Assembly (NCBI RefSeq): GCF_003668875.1
Contig: NZ_RAWM01000047.1
Span: 1 to 59,418, forward strand
DNA from: Corallococcus interemptor
GTDB taxonomy: Bacteria; Myxococcota; Myxococcia; Myxococcales; Myxococcaceae
Reading direction: 5' to 3'
Length of the DNA: 59,418 nucleotides
Below, one piece after another: positions 50,523 to 59,228 of this stretch; positions within the stretch are counted from its first letter, which is position 1, and the number at the start of each line of letters is the position of its first letter. The notes beneath the pieces are model-generated. The model saw only the letters and a list, made by a program, of their open reading frames with translations. It made no database searches and was not told the origin of the DNA. Made by a program: the position numbers and the translations under genes.

Positions 50523-53390
50523 ATGCGTGCGTTCCCCCTCGGCCCCTGGCTGCTGTCTCTCTGGCTCCTCACCGCCGGTCCTGCCTTCGCGGACAACAAC
50601 GCGGACGAAGCGGACATCGCCTTCGAGCTGGGCAACGACGCGTACTCCCGCGGCAACTACACGGAGGCGCTGCGCTCGTACTTCACCAGCTACCGGCTGG
50701 TCCCCAACCGCAACGTGCTCTTCAACATCGCGCGCTGCTTCGAGGCCCTGGGCAAGTTCAACGAGGCGTACCGCTACTACAACGACCTCACCAGCGAGGA
50801 CCTGCCGGCCGAGGACGCTTCCGAGGTCTCCCGCTCGCTGGAGCGGCTGCGCCCCAAGGTCGCCCTGGTGCGCGTCACCACCAACCCCCGGGGCGCGGAC
50901 GTCTTCGTGGACCGCACGGACCTGGGCAGCCGGGGACGCTCGCCGCAGACGCTCGCGCTGTCGCCGGGCCGCCACAAGGTGCTGGTCCAGAAGTCCGGCT
51001 ACCGCCCCACCGAGGCCACCGTCACCCTCGTCCGGGGACGGGAGGTGCCGGTGGACCTGGACCTGGGCCTCATCACCGGCATGGTGGAAGTCACCGGCTC
51101 CCCCGAGGGCGCGGAGATACGGGACAACCCCACCGGCCCCGTGCTGGGCCGCATCCCCGCGAAGCTTCGCCTGTCCCCGGGCCAGCGCGTGCTGCACGTG
51201 CGCGCGGCGGGACATGCGCCCGGCCAGTACGTCATCGATGTGCCCGCCGAAGGCACCCTGCCGCTCGCTGTCACGCTGAACGCCCAGACGGCGCCCAGCG
51301 GCCGCGTCGTCGTCACCGCCAACCACGACGGCGCCACCGTGCGCGTGGACGGCCGGCCCGCGGGCTTCACCCCCACCGTCGTCACCCTGCCGCAGGGCGA
51401 GCACGTCCTGGAGGTGGAGAGCCGCGACGTGCGCCCCGTGCGCCAGAAGGTCACCGTCGTCCCCGACCAGGAGGTGAAGGTCCACGCCACCCTGCGCTAC
51501 GAGCCGCCTCCGGTGCGCGCCGCGTCCAAGCGCCTGCTGGCCGTGGACGAGGCCCCCGCCTCCACCACCGTGCTCACGCCGGAGGAGCTGCGCGCGTTCG
51601 GCTGGCGCACCCTGGCGGAGGCGCTGGCGGGCGTGCGCGGCTTCTTCCTCACCGACGACCGGACGTACACGTACCTGGGCGTGCGCGGCTTCTCCCCGCC
51701 GGGCGACCTCAACACGCGCATCCTCATCCTCTGGGACGGCCACGCGATGAACGACGTGTGGGCCGGCCAGGGCTACGCGGCGCACGACCTCAGCGTGGAC
51801 CTGGAGGAGGTGGAGCGCATCGAGGTCGTGCGCGGCCCGGGCAGCGCGCTGTACGGCACGGGCGCGTTCTTCGGCGTCATCAACGTGGTGCCGCGTGAGT
51901 CGCTGGGCCTGGACCGGCGGCTGGAGGTCACCGGCGCGGTGGGCGCGCTGGGCTCCACGCTCGTGCACGCCACCACGTCGTGGGAGGACCCCACGCGCTC
52001 CATCCTCTTCAGCCTGGCGGGCATGAAGTCCCACGGCGCGGACACCACCCGCCTGGGCGACCCGGGCCCCATCGTCACCGGCCTGGATGGCGAGAAGGCC
52101 GGCACCGGTTCGCTGCGCGCGCGCGTGGGCAACCTGTCCCTGGTGGCGCAGCTGCACGGGCGCAGCAAGGACGTGCCCACCGCGCCGTACGGCACCGTGG
52201 TGGGCGCGCAGGGCACGCGCGTGCAGGACGTGCGCGGCTTCGCCGAGGCGAAGTACGAGCGCCCCCTCTCCGAGCGCTTCGTGCTGTCCGTGCGCGGCGC
52301 GCTGGACCTGAGCCGCTACAAGGGCCACTGGAACTACGACGGCGGTGACAGCTCGGCGACGAACACCGACTCCGGCGCGGCGGACTGGCTCACCGGCGAG
52401 GCGCGCCTGCTGTCGGTCCTGTCCGACGCGAACCGCCTCACCGTGGGCGTGGAGGGCCAGGCCCAGCTGCGCGTGGACCAGAAGAGCGTGGGCCCCGCGG
52501 TGGCCGCGCCGCTGGACACGCGCACGCGCTCGCTCGTGTCCGTGTACGCGCTGGACGAGTGGCGCCTGCACCCGCGCCTGAGCCTGTCGCTGGGCCTGCG
52601 CGTGGACAAGTACTCGGACCTGGACTCGCTGCCGCTCACGCCGCGGCTGGCGGTCATCGGGCGGCCGTATGAGCAGGGCCTCACCAAGCTCGTCATCGGC
52701 CGCGCGTTCCGCGCCCCCAACGTCTACGAGCTGTTCTACCAGGACAACCTCCTCACCCAGCGCCCCGCGGAGCAGCTGAACCCGGAGACCATCACCACCT
52801 TCGAGGTGGAGCACTCGCACGACCTGACGCACGAGCTGCGCCTGACGGTCGCCGGCTACCACAACCGCATCTCCCAGCTCATCACGCTCAACACCGAGTC
52901 CGCGGCCACGCCCGGCTGCGGCACCACGAGCGCGCCCACCCAGTGCCTCGTCTACGCGAACAACTCCGGCGAGACGCTCGCGTGGGGCGCGGAGGCGGGG
53001 CTGCACTGGCAGCCGGGGCGCTGGCTGCTGGTGGACCTGAGCTATTCGTACGTGACGCTGCGCAACGCCTCGCAGGACGTGGTGGAGGCCGCGCCCGCGC
53101 ACCTGGCCTCCGGGCGTTTCCTGCTGCCCGTGGGCAACGGCGACATGCGCATCGCCACGCAGGCCACCTACCAGAGCGCGCGGGTGCCCGGCGTCGCGGG
53201 CGCGGACAGCGGCGAGGCGCTGCTCGTGGGCTTCGGCGTGTCCGGCGACTACGGCCGGCTGCGCTACTTCGCGGGCGTGAACAACCTGCTCGACTCGCGC
53301 TACGCCTTCGTCGTGAGCGACGACGTGTCCGCCGGCCCCGTGCCCCAGTACGGCCGCACCTTCAACCTCCAGCTGACCGGCAGCTTCTGA
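50523..53390 (+). CDS. TonB-dependent receptor with TPR and PEGA N-terminal domains
   Basis: This 955-residue protein has a signal peptide (GPWLLSLWLLTAGPAFA). A TPR-like region (about 24-105) includes FELGNDAYSRGNYTEALRSY and VLFNIARCFEALGKFNEAYR. Three PEGA-type repeats (about 110-325) follow, with TTNPRGADVFVDRTDLG, TGSPEGAEIRDNPTG and TANHDGATVRVDGRPAG. The plug begins APASTTVLTPEELRAFG near 344 and includes VERIEVVRGPGSALYGTGAF. The barrel runs to a terminal Phe (FNLQLTGSF). Most TonB receptors carry only a short TonB box or signalling domain at the N-terminus. No clear TonB box was found between PEGA and plug. Substrate unknown. Confidence 0.88.
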   Translation: MRAFPLGPWLLSLWLLTAGPAFADNNADEADIAFELGNDAYSRGNYTEALRSYFTSYRLVPNRNVLFNIARCFEALGKFNEAYRYYNDLTSEDLPAEDASEVSRSLERLRPKVALVRVTTNPRGADVFVDRTDLGSRGRSPQTLALSPGRHKVLVQKSGYRPTEATVTLVRGREVPVDLDLGLITGMVEVTGSPEGAEIRDNPTGPVLGRIPAKLRLSPGQRVLHVRAAGHAPGQYVIDVPAEGTLPLAVTLNAQTAPSGRVVVTANHDGATVRVDGRPAGFTPTVVTLPQGEHVLEVESRDVRPVRQKVTVVPDQEVKVHATLRYEPPPVRAASKRLLAVDEAPASTTVLTPEELRAFGWRTLAEALAGVRGFFLTDDRTYTYLGVRGFSPPGDLNTRILILWDGHAMNDVWAGQGYAAHDLSVDLEEVERIEVVRGPGSALYGTGAFFGVINVVPRESLGLDRRLEVTGAVGALGSTLVHATTSWEDPTRSILFSLAGMKSHGADTTRLGDPGPIVTGLDGEKAGTGSLRARVGNLSLVAQLHGRSKDVPTAPYGTVVGAQGTRVQDVRGFAEAKYERPLSERFVLSVRGALDLSRYKGHWNYDGGDSSATNTDSGAADWLTGEARLLSVLSDANRLTVGVEGQAQLRVDQKSVGPAVAAPLDTRTRSLVSVYALDEWRLHPRLSLSLGLRVDKYSDLDSLPLTPRLAVIGRPYEQGLTKLVIGRAFRAPNVYELFYQDNLLTQRPAEQLNPETITTFEVEHSHDLTHELRLTVAGYHNRISQLITLNTESAATPGCGTTSAPTQCLVYANNSGETLAWGAEAGLHWQPGRWLLVDLSYSYVTLRNASQDVVEAAPAHLASGRFLLPVGNGDMRIATQATYQSARVPGVAGADSGEALLVGFGVSGDYGRLRYFAGVNNLLDSRYAFVVSDDVSAGPVPQYGRTFNLQLTGSF

Positions 53391-53404
53391 CAGACTCCCG
53401 CGCC

Positions 53405-53842
53405 ATGACTGACCTCCGCTTCGACTTCATCGACCCGCGCCACCCGCTCTATGAGGGCGAGCTGGAGCTGCGCTTCCGCGTGCTGCGCGAGCCCCTGGGC
53501 CATGCCCGCGAGGACGTGAAGTTCCCCTTCGAGGACGACAGCCTCCACCTGGTGGCCCACGCGAACGGCATCGTGCAGGGCTGCGTGCTCTTCCATCCCG
53601 AGGACTCGCACGGCGGCCGGCTCTTCCAGATGGCGGTGCTGCCGTCCCTGCAGGGCAAGGGCCTGGGCGCGAAGCTGGTGCGCATGCTGGAAGAGGAGCT
53701 GCGCAGGCGCGGCTTCCGCCACGTGCACCTGCATGCGCGCGCCCCCGTCGTCCCCTTCTACGAACGCCTGGGCTACGCGCAGTACGGCGAGCTCTACGAA
53801 GAGGTGGGCATCCCCCACCGGAACATGCAGCGCGACATCTGA
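53405..53842 (+). CDS. GNAT N-acetyltransferase
   Basis: This 145-residue single-domain GNAT protein has the acetyl-CoA binding stretch QMAVLPSLQGKGLGAKLVRM near 80-99. The C-terminal PFYERLGYAQYGELYEEVGI is typical of motif B. The start MTDLRFDFIDPRHPLYEGEL is close behind the TonB receptor stop. Substrate unknown. It converges with the MFS gene, leaving 3 bases between stops. Confidence 0.85.
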   Translation: MTDLRFDFIDPRHPLYEGELELRFRVLREPLGHAREDVKFPFEDDSLHLVAHANGIVQGCVLFHPEDSHGGRLFQMAVLPSLQGKGLGAKLVRMLEEELRRRGFRHVHLHARAPVVPFYERLGYAQYGELYEEVGIPHRNMQRDI

Positions 53843-53845
53843 AGC

Positions 53846-55057
53846 TCAGGTCGCCGGGGCGTGGGCCGCCGACAGGCGGCGGCTCCCCCAGAGCACCGCC
53901 ACCAACGCCGTGAGCGACATGGCCGCGCCCACCGCGCACACGCCCGGCCAGCCCGCGCGCGTCCACGCCGCCATGCCCGCCCACGCGCCCGCGGCGCCGC
54001 CCACGAAGTAGGTCACCATGTAGAGGGTGTTGAGCCGGCTCCGGGCATCCGGCCGCAGCGAGTACACCCGCGCCTGGTTGGCGATCTGGTTCCCCTGCGC
54101 GCCCAGGTCCAGCAGCACCACGCCCAGCGCGATGCCCCACAGCGAGTGCCCCCACAGCCACAGCACGCCGAAGGACGCCAGCAGCACGGCGATGGCCAGC
54201 GCGTTGATGCGCCGCCCGGCGCCCCGGTCGGCGAAGCGCCCCACCAGCGGCGCGATGAGCGCGCCCGCCACGCCCACCACGCCGAAGAGGCCCGCCACCT
54301 GCGCGTCGTAGTGCCCGGGCAGTGAGCGCAGGTAGAGCGCCAGCGTGGCCCAGAAGGCGCTGAACGCGCCGAAGGTCAGCCCGCCCAACAGCGCGTGCAG
54401 CCGCAGCACCGGCTCCGTGCGGGCCAGGTGGATGAGCGACCGCATCAGCTGGGGATAGGGCATGGCGGCCACCGGCGGCGCGGCGGGCAGCGTGAAGCGC
54501 AGCACCCCGCCCGTGACGACCATCAGGCCCGCGGCCATGAAGAACATGGTGCGCCAGCCCAGGTGCGTGCCCACGAAGCCCGCCGCCGTGCGCGACAGCA
54601 GGATGCCGATGAGCAGCCCGCTCATCACCATGCCCACCACGCGCCCGCGCTCCGAGGGCGCCGCCAGCTGCGCCGCGAACGGGATGATCATCTGCGGCAC
54701 CACCGTGGTGACGCCAATGGCGAAGCTCGCCGCGACGAGCACGTTCAGGCTGGGGGCGAGCCCCGCCGCCACCAGCGCCACGCCCACGCAGCCACACAAG
54801 AGGAGGATGACCTTGCGGCGCTCCAGGCTGTCCCCCAGCGGCACCAGGAACAGCATGCCCACCGCGTAGCCCACCTGCGTCAGCGTGGGCACCAGGCCCA
54901 GCGCGCTCCCGTCCGCACCCAGCGTCCGGCCGATGTCTCCCAGCAAGGGCTGGTTGTAATAGAGGTTCGCGACGGTGACGGCGCCGGCCACCGCCATCAA
55001 CCAGACGAGCGAGGGACGAAGCGAAGCGGAAGGTGCGGGTCCGGAAGGCGTCTGCAT
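53846..55057 (-). CDS. MFS transporter
   Basis: This 403-residue protein has 12 hydrophobic helices. The first, LVWLMAVAGAVTVANLYYNQ, leads into PLLGDIGRTLG. The conserved loop 2-3 motif is LFLVPLGDSLERRKVILL, and FGAFSAFWATLALYLRSLPG and LVGRFADRGAGRR begin the second half. The group resembles YgaY/AraJ-type exporters. The ATG at 55057 was chosen at MQTPSGPAPSASLRPSL; the longer frame only adds a few residues. Confidence 0.88.
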   Translation of the reverse strand: MQTPSGPAPSASLRPSLVWLMAVAGAVTVANLYYNQPLLGDIGRTLGADGSALGLVPTLTQVGYAVGMLFLVPLGDSLERRKVILLLCGCVGVALVAAGLAPSLNVLVAASFAIGVTTVVPQMIIPFAAQLAAPSERGRVVGMVMSGLLIGILLSRTAAGFVGTHLGWRTMFFMAAGLMVVTGGVLRFTLPAAPPVAAMPYPQLMRSLIHLARTEPVLRLHALLGGLTFGAFSAFWATLALYLRSLPGHYDAQVAGLFGVVGVAGALIAPLVGRFADRGAGRRINALAIAVLLASFGVLWLWGHSLWGIALGVVLLDLGAQGNQIANQARVYSLRPDARSRLNTLYMVTYFVGGAAGAWAGMAAWTRAGWPGVCAVGAAMSLTALVAVLWGSRRLSAAHAPAT

Positions 55058-55144
55058 GGCGGGCGGCGCAACGGATAAGCCCCCCATGGACGCGCTTCAA
55101 GCAGGACTTCCCCACGGGGCCCGCGCACGGCAGGCTTGCGGGCC

Positions 55145-55606
55145 ATGCTTCGTCCCCTTCTGATGTGCGCGATGCTGGCCCTGGCCGGCTGTGGTGATTC
55201 CGATTCCTCCTCCGGTGACCCCGCGAAGGTGACCTACGCCGACTCCCTGGGCGTGGACCTGTCCGCGATGAACAAGAGCGAGTCCGGGCTCTATACGCAG
55301 GACCTGGTCGTGGGCACCGGCAAGGAGGCCGTCGTCGGCAGCCGCGCGCAGGTGCACTACACGGGCTGGCTGCCGGATGGCTCCGTGTTCGACAGCAGCC
55401 TCCCGCGCGGCGAGGCCTTCACGTTCGACCTGGGCGCGGGAAGGGTCATCCAGGGCTGGGACGAGGGCGTCGTCGGCATGCGCGTGGGCGGCAAGCGCAA
55501 GCTCGTCATCCCCTCCGACCTGGGCTACGGCTCGCGCGGCTCCCCGCCCGTCATCCCCAGTGACGCCGTGCTCGTCTTCGACGTGGAATTGCTGAACGTC
55601 TACTGA
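55145..55606 (+). CDS. FKBP-type peptidyl-prolyl isomerase lipoprotein
   Basis: This 153-residue protein has a lipoprotein signal ([16 protein letters not shown]). A complete FKBP domain (about 55-153) follows: [55 protein letters not shown] and [17 protein letters not shown]. It should fold proteins on the periplasmic side of the envelope. The gene is divergent from the MFS gene. Confidence 0.93.
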   Translation: MLRPLLMCAMLALAGCGDSDSSSGDPAKVTYADSLGVDLSAMNKSESGLYTQDLVVGTGKEAVVGSRAQVHYTGWLPDGSVFDSSLPRGEAFTFDLGAGRVIQGWDEGVVGMRVGGKRKLVIPSDLGYGSRGSPPVIPSDAVLVFDVELLNVY

Positions 55607-55637
55607 CGCCTGGCTCCGGTGGACCCCGGCGCTGGAC

Positions 55638-55862
55638 TCAGGCGCCGGGCGTTCCGCCGGACACGGGCGGCGCGGGGGGCGAGCGCTTCTTCGGAATCGT
55701 GGAGCGGCCCTTGGGGCCCTTCAGCGCCACGCCCAGCAGCATCGTCGCGGGCAGCATCATGCCCAGCCCCTGCGTGAGGTCCGCCGGCGGATGGGTCACC
55801 ACGCCCAGCACCATTCCGGCGAAGAGCAGGCCGCACACGATGCGGAGGATGAGGGCGTTCAC
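55638..55862 (-). CDS. Small two-helix membrane protein
   Basis: This 74-residue ORF has a GTG start preceded by GGGAG. Two hydrophobic segments (LILRIVCGLLFAGMVLGVV and LGMMLPATMLLGVAL) are followed by a basic, Pro-rich tail (KGPKGRSTIPKKRSPPAPP). I do not recognise a family. It lies between the converging FKBP gene and the divergent nudC. Confidence 0.6.
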   Translation of the reverse strand: MNALILRIVCGLLFAGMVLGVVTHPPADLTQGLGMMLPATMLLGVALKGPKGRSTIPKKRSPPAPPVSGGTPGA

Positions 55863-55953
55863 GTTCGAAGGCTCCCAGGCGGGCAGTGCCCGGTCACGGG
55901 CGGCCGGAGCATAGCGCGCGGCGCCCCGCCGCGCCGTCCGTTAAGGTGGCCGG

Positions 55954-56784
55954 GTGAGCCCCCTCGAACGCTTCCAGCCCGGCCAAGAACCGCCCGCCCG
56001 CTCGCGTGACTCCGCGCTCCTGTTCGCCGCGCGCGGCATGGACCTGCTCGTGTCCGAACACGACGGCCGCATCGACCTGCCCCGGGGCTCGGCCCTGCCG
56101 GAGGCCGTGGCCAGCGCCCACTTCCTGGGCGTGCTCGGCGAAACGGACTGCTACGCCGCGCCCGTGCCCAAGGACTTCACCCCACCGGAGGGGCTGAAGT
56201 TCGTGCCCGCCCGCACGCTCTACAAGCAGGTGGACGAGGCGACGTTCGCCGTGGCGGGCCGCGCGCTCTCCATCGCCGAGTGGGACCTGAACCACCGCTT
56301 CTGCGGCAGGTGCGGCACGGCCACGCAGCTGATCCCCGGCGAGCGCGCGCGCCGCTGCCCGGTGGACCACACGCCGTTCTACCCGCGCATCTCGCCGGCG
56401 GTCATCGTCCTCATCACCCGGGGCGACGAGATGCTGCTCGCGCGCAACGCGACCTTCCCGGAGCCCTTCTTCAGCACCGTGGCCGGCTTCGTGGACCCCG
56501 GCGAGTCGCTGGAGGAGACCGTGCGGCGCGAGGTGAAGGAGGAGGTGGGCGTGGAGCTGAAGAACGTCACCTACTTCGGCAGCCAGCCGTGGCCGTTCGG
56601 CCGCTCGCTGATGGTGGGCTTCATGGCCGAGTACTCGGGCGGCGACATCACCGTGGACGGCAAGGAGATCGCCGAGGCGCGCTGGTTCGGCGTGGACGAC
56701 CTGCCGCGCATCCCGCCCCGCCTGAGCATCGCGCGACACCTCATCGACACCTTCATCGACCAGGTGAAGGCCCGCCGGACTTGA
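55954..56784 (+). CDS. nudC: NADH pyrophosphatase (NAD+ decapping Nudix)
   Basis: This 276-residue protein starts at a GTG after TTAAGGTGG. A zinc ribbon (about 113-135) has CGRCG and then RRCPVDHTPFYPR, so the fourth ligand may be His rather than the usual Cys. The Nudix box GFVDPGESLEETVRREVKEE (about 178-198) carries the metal-binding glutamates. The NADH-specific SQPWPFGRSLMVGF lies 15-20 residues after it, in place of SQPWPFPxS. It hydrolyses NADH/NAD+ to NMN and AMP and can remove NAD caps from RNA. Confidence 0.92.
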   Translation: MSPLERFQPGQEPPARSRDSALLFAARGMDLLVSEHDGRIDLPRGSALPEAVASAHFLGVLGETDCYAAPVPKDFTPPEGLKFVPARTLYKQVDEATFAVAGRALSIAEWDLNHRFCGRCGTATQLIPGERARRCPVDHTPFYPRISPAVIVLITRGDEMLLARNATFPEPFFSTVAGFVDPGESLEETVRREVKEEVGVELKNVTYFGSQPWPFGRSLMVGFMAEYSGGDITVDGKEIAEARWFGVDDLPRIPPRLSIARHLIDTFIDQVKARRT

Positions 56785-56834
56785 CCCCCTCCCCCCAAGG
56801 GTGCGCTTGATGCGCCCCCTTCGCACCGCACGCC

Positions 56835-57527
56835 ATGCCTGCCGCACGCCCGCACATCGAGCCCCGCCGCGTCCCCACCGCTGACTCCGTCGTGGTGAAG
56901 GAACTCTATCTCTCGCTCCAGGGCGAGTCCTCCCACGCCGGCATGCTGTGCGGCTTCATCCGCCTCACCGGCTGCCACCTGCGCTGCTCGTACTGCGACA
57001 GCGAGTTCGCCTTCCACGGCGGCAGCCGGATGAAGATTCCGGAGATCGTCGAGAAGGCGCTGGCCTGGAACACGCCCACCGTGGAGGTGACGGGCGGCGA
57101 GCCCCTGCTCCAGCCCGGCGTGTATCCGCTGATGGAGGCGCTGCTGGACGCGGGCCTCAAGGTGCTGCTGGAGACGAGCGGCGCCATCGACGTGCGGCTG
57201 GTGCCTCCGGCCGTCCACAAAATCGTGGACATGAAGACGCCGTCGTCCGGCGAGTGCGACCGCAACGACTACCGCAACCTCACGTCCATGAACGCCAACG
57301 ACGAGCTCAAGATCGTCATCGGCTCACGCGTGGACTACGAGTGGGCGCGCGCGCTCGTGCAGGAGCACCAGCTGGGCAAGAAGCCCTACAGCGTCCTGTT
57401 CTCCACCATCTTCGACAAGCTCCACCCGCGCCAGCTGGCGGAGTGGATCATCGAGGACCGGCTGCCGGTGCGCTTCCAGCTCCAGATGCACAAGTACCTC
57501 TGGGACCCGAACGAACGCGGCGTGTGA
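56835..57527 (+). CDS. queE: 7-carboxy-7-deazaguanine synthase
   Basis: This 230-residue radical SAM enzyme of queuosine/7-deazaguanine synthesis has a cluster motif CHLRCSYC (about 46-53), preceded by YLSLQGESSHAG and FIRLTG. The SAM GGE motif is EVTGGEPLLQ and ETSGAIDVR follows. QLQMHKYLWDPNERGV is the family's C-terminal end. It rearranges 6-carboxytetrahydropterin to CDG. The other que genes are not in the window. Confidence 0.92.
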   Translation: MPAARPHIEPRRVPTADSVVVKELYLSLQGESSHAGMLCGFIRLTGCHLRCSYCDSEFAFHGGSRMKIPEIVEKALAWNTPTVEVTGGEPLLQPGVYPLMEALLDAGLKVLLETSGAIDVRLVPPAVHKIVDMKTPSSGECDRNDYRNLTSMNANDELKIVIGSRVDYEWARALVQEHQLGKKPYSVLFSTIFDKLHPRQLAEWIIEDRLPVRFQLQMHKYLWDPNERGV

Positions 57528-57623
57528 CGCGCCGCACAGGAAGCCGCCGCAGCGCGCGCAGAGGGCCACCGCGGCCGCGTCCGGGTGCTGGCCACAGCGG
57601 GCGCCGGTGGGGCTGGAGGTCAT
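57528..57623 (-). pseudogene. Truncated zinc-ribbon/B-box-type gene fragment
   Basis: An ATG at 57623 with an excellent ribosome site (GAGGGAGC) starts MTSSPTGARCGQHPDAAAVA followed by LCARCGGFLCGA. The C-x2-H-P-x-A-x5-C-x2-C-G-x-x-x-C spacing is that of B-box-like zinc ribbons which usually precede a membrane helix. After about residue 32 the frame runs antisense into queE and loses family character, so the gene appears cut by loss of its 3' part. It follows the small membrane protein gene by 12 bases. Confidence 0.55.
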
Positions 57624-57635
57624 GCTCCCTCAAGC

Positions 57636-57917
57636 CTAGAAGCCGGGAGGCGGCGTGCGGGCCATCACCGCCGCGATGCCATGCGCGCCCATGCCCAGGA
57701 ACACCGCCGTCAGCACGGTGCTGGCCACGAAGCCCGCGACGATGAGGTTCTTGCGCGGGTGCTCGAACTGGCTGAACGCGTAGACGAGCATGTAGCAGGG
57801 GATGAGCAGCACCATCACGCCCGTGCCCACACTGCGGCGGAAGGCGTGCGTCAGCAGGAGGGCCGCGCACACGAGCGAGACGACCCCGAACAGGATGGCG
57901 AGTGGCAGGAGCGGCAC
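57636..57917 (-). CDS. Small three-helix membrane protein
   Basis: This 93-residue protein starts at a GTG with AAGGGGG upstream and reads VPLLPLAILFGVVSLVCAAL. Further hydrophobic segments are GTGVMVLLIPCYMLVYAF and LIVAGFVASTVLTAVFLGMG. I do not recognise a family. It forms a two-gene run with the zinc-ribbon fragment. Longer upstream frames are antisense to the next gene and were rejected. Confidence 0.7.
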   Translation of the reverse strand: MPLLPLAILFGVVSLVCAALLLTHAFRRSVGTGVMVLLIPCYMLVYAFSQFEHPRKNLIVAGFVASTVLTAVFLGMGAHGIAAVMARTPPPGF

Positions 57918-58010
57918 ACCCGCCCCCTTAGCACGCCTTCGCCCCTTTCGCGGCGGGCGTGCACATACTAAGGACGGCCCGCCGCTCACCCTCCGAGGAG
58001 GTCCCCGCCC

Positions 58011-58316
58011 ATGGCCATGCTCAAGACGTTCCTCATCTTCATCCTGGCCGGCACGCTGCTGGGCACCGTCATCGCGTCGTGGGCGGCCCCCTCCTACATC
58101 GAGTGGAACAACAGCACGCCGCTCGCCTCGCAGACCATGTGCAACCTGCCGGAGGTGGTGCGCAGCGTGACGGCGTCGCTGATGCACTCGCAGCTGATGG
58201 GCGCGGCCATTGGCGCGGGCGTGGGCCTGGTGGCCGCCATCCTCTTCGCCGTGCGCGCCCGGAGCCGCGCGAAGCAGCGTCCGGGTTCGCCGCCGCCCGC
58301 GGCCACCGCCGCCTGA
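58011..58316 (+). CDS. Small membrane protein with two helices
   Basis: This 101-residue protein follows a GAGGAGG ribosome site. LKTFLIFILAGTLLGTVIAS is the first helix, SYIEWNNSTPLASQTMCNLP the exposed loop, and MGAAIGAGVGLVAAILFAVR the second helix, ending in a basic Pro-rich tail. Function unknown. The gene is divergent from the preceding membrane protein gene. Confidence 0.7.
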   Translation: MAMLKTFLIFILAGTLLGTVIASWAAPSYIEWNNSTPLASQTMCNLPEVVRSVTASLMHSQLMGAAIGAGVGLVAAILFAVRARSRAKQRPGSPPPAATAA

Positions 58317-58324
58317 GGCGCGCG

Positions 58325-58729
58325 CTACTGCTGCTTCGGCAGCACGTAGATGTCCGGCGACTGGCCCAGCAGCACGCCGCCGTTGTGGTCCTGCACCTCC
58401 ACCAGCAGGAAGATGGGCTGGTTGGGGTCCTCCGGCGGCGGTGGCACCGTCCAGGTGGGCGTGGCGATGTTCGGGTCGCTGAACACGCCGGCCGGCTGCG
58501 CCGGCTGCTGTGACCAGCGGTAGAAGATTTCGTCGTTGTCCTCGTCCGTCGCCTCCAGCTGCAGCTGGATGACCGTCCCCTCCTCGAACTTGAGCCCGCC
58601 CGGCGTATAGGGCGAGCCCAGCGGGCGCGGTCCGGCGTGGATGACGGGCTGGTGGTTGGGCCCGGAGCAACCCGCGGCACCCAGACCCAACGCGAGCAAG
58701 ACGAACATGAACGAGCGAGAACGCGACAT
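58325..58729 (-). CDS. Small PKD/Ig-like lipoprotein
   Basis: This 134-residue protein has a lipoprotein signal (FMFVLLALGLGAAGC). One beta-sandwich follows: GTVIQLQLEATDEDNDEIFY, RWSQQPAQPAGVFSDP, then TPTWTVPPPPEDPNQP and IFLLVEVQDHNGGVLL. That ordering matches a PKD/cadherin-like Ig fold. It is probably an envelope surface protein of unknown role. Its stop is 8 bases from the converging membrane-protein gene. Confidence 0.8.
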   Translation of the reverse strand: MSRSRSFMFVLLALGLGAAGCSGPNHQPVIHAGPRPLGSPYTPGGLKFEEGTVIQLQLEATDEDNDEIFYRWSQQPAQPAGVFSDPNIATPTWTVPPPPEDPNQPIFLLVEVQDHNGGVLLGQSPDIYVLPKQQ

Positions 58730-58918
58730 GGACTTCCCCCTGCCAGGAACGCCGACACCCTAATTCGACACCCGGCGTTCCGTACACCCACCCGGAGGCC
58801 CCGGCTGTTTCATCAGCAGGCGATGAAGCACCCGCGAGCACCTCGCCAACTGTCGGGCGGCGCGCACTCCGGCCTCCAGAGGGCAATCCCTTCCACAAAC
58901 AAGCCGGCGGGACGTGCG

Positions 58919-59194
58919 TCAGCGCCGTTTCGCGGTCCGCGCGAACAGCCGCAGCTTGTCCGCGCGCGTCAGCCGCTTGATGGCGGCCTCGCGGCGCAGG
59001 GCGGCGCTCCGGTCCAGGGCGGGCTCGCTCCACACCAGCGTCACCGGCAGGCGGGCCCGCGTGTACGCGGCGCCCTTGCCCCGGCCATGCGTGGCCAGGC
59101 GGCGCTCCAGGTTGTTGGTGGCACCCGTGTAGAGCGTGCCGTCCCGGCAGCGCAGCATGTACACGGTCCAGGCGGTGGAGGGGGCTTCCGACAC
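58919..59194 (-). CDS. GIY-YIG nuclease-domain protein (YhbQ-like)
   Basis: This 91-residue single-domain protein has VYMLRCRDGTLYTGATNNL as a variant GIY-YIG motif, ERRLATHGRGKGAAYTRARL with the conserved Arg/His region, and SAALRREAAIKRLTRADKL carrying the catalytic Glu. Short stand-alone members (UPF0213/YhbQ) have been linked to DNA repair but are poorly understood. The GTG at 59194 was chosen because AGTGGGG precedes it; the longer frame adds Gly/Pro/Arg residues. Confidence 0.82.
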   Translation of the reverse strand: MSEAPSTAWTVYMLRCRDGTLYTGATNNLERRLATHGRGKGAAYTRARLPVTLVWSEPALDRSAALRREAAIKRLTRADKLRLFARTAKRR

Positions 59195-59228
59195 GGCGGG
59201 CCCCACTCTACCGCCAGGACCGCGCCCC

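Noticed and set aside
57324-57623. A 99-residue protein as a full gene
   Set aside because: Only the first ~32 residues look like a real zinc ribbon. The rest is antisense to the conserved 3' half of queE, so I reported a truncated fragment instead.
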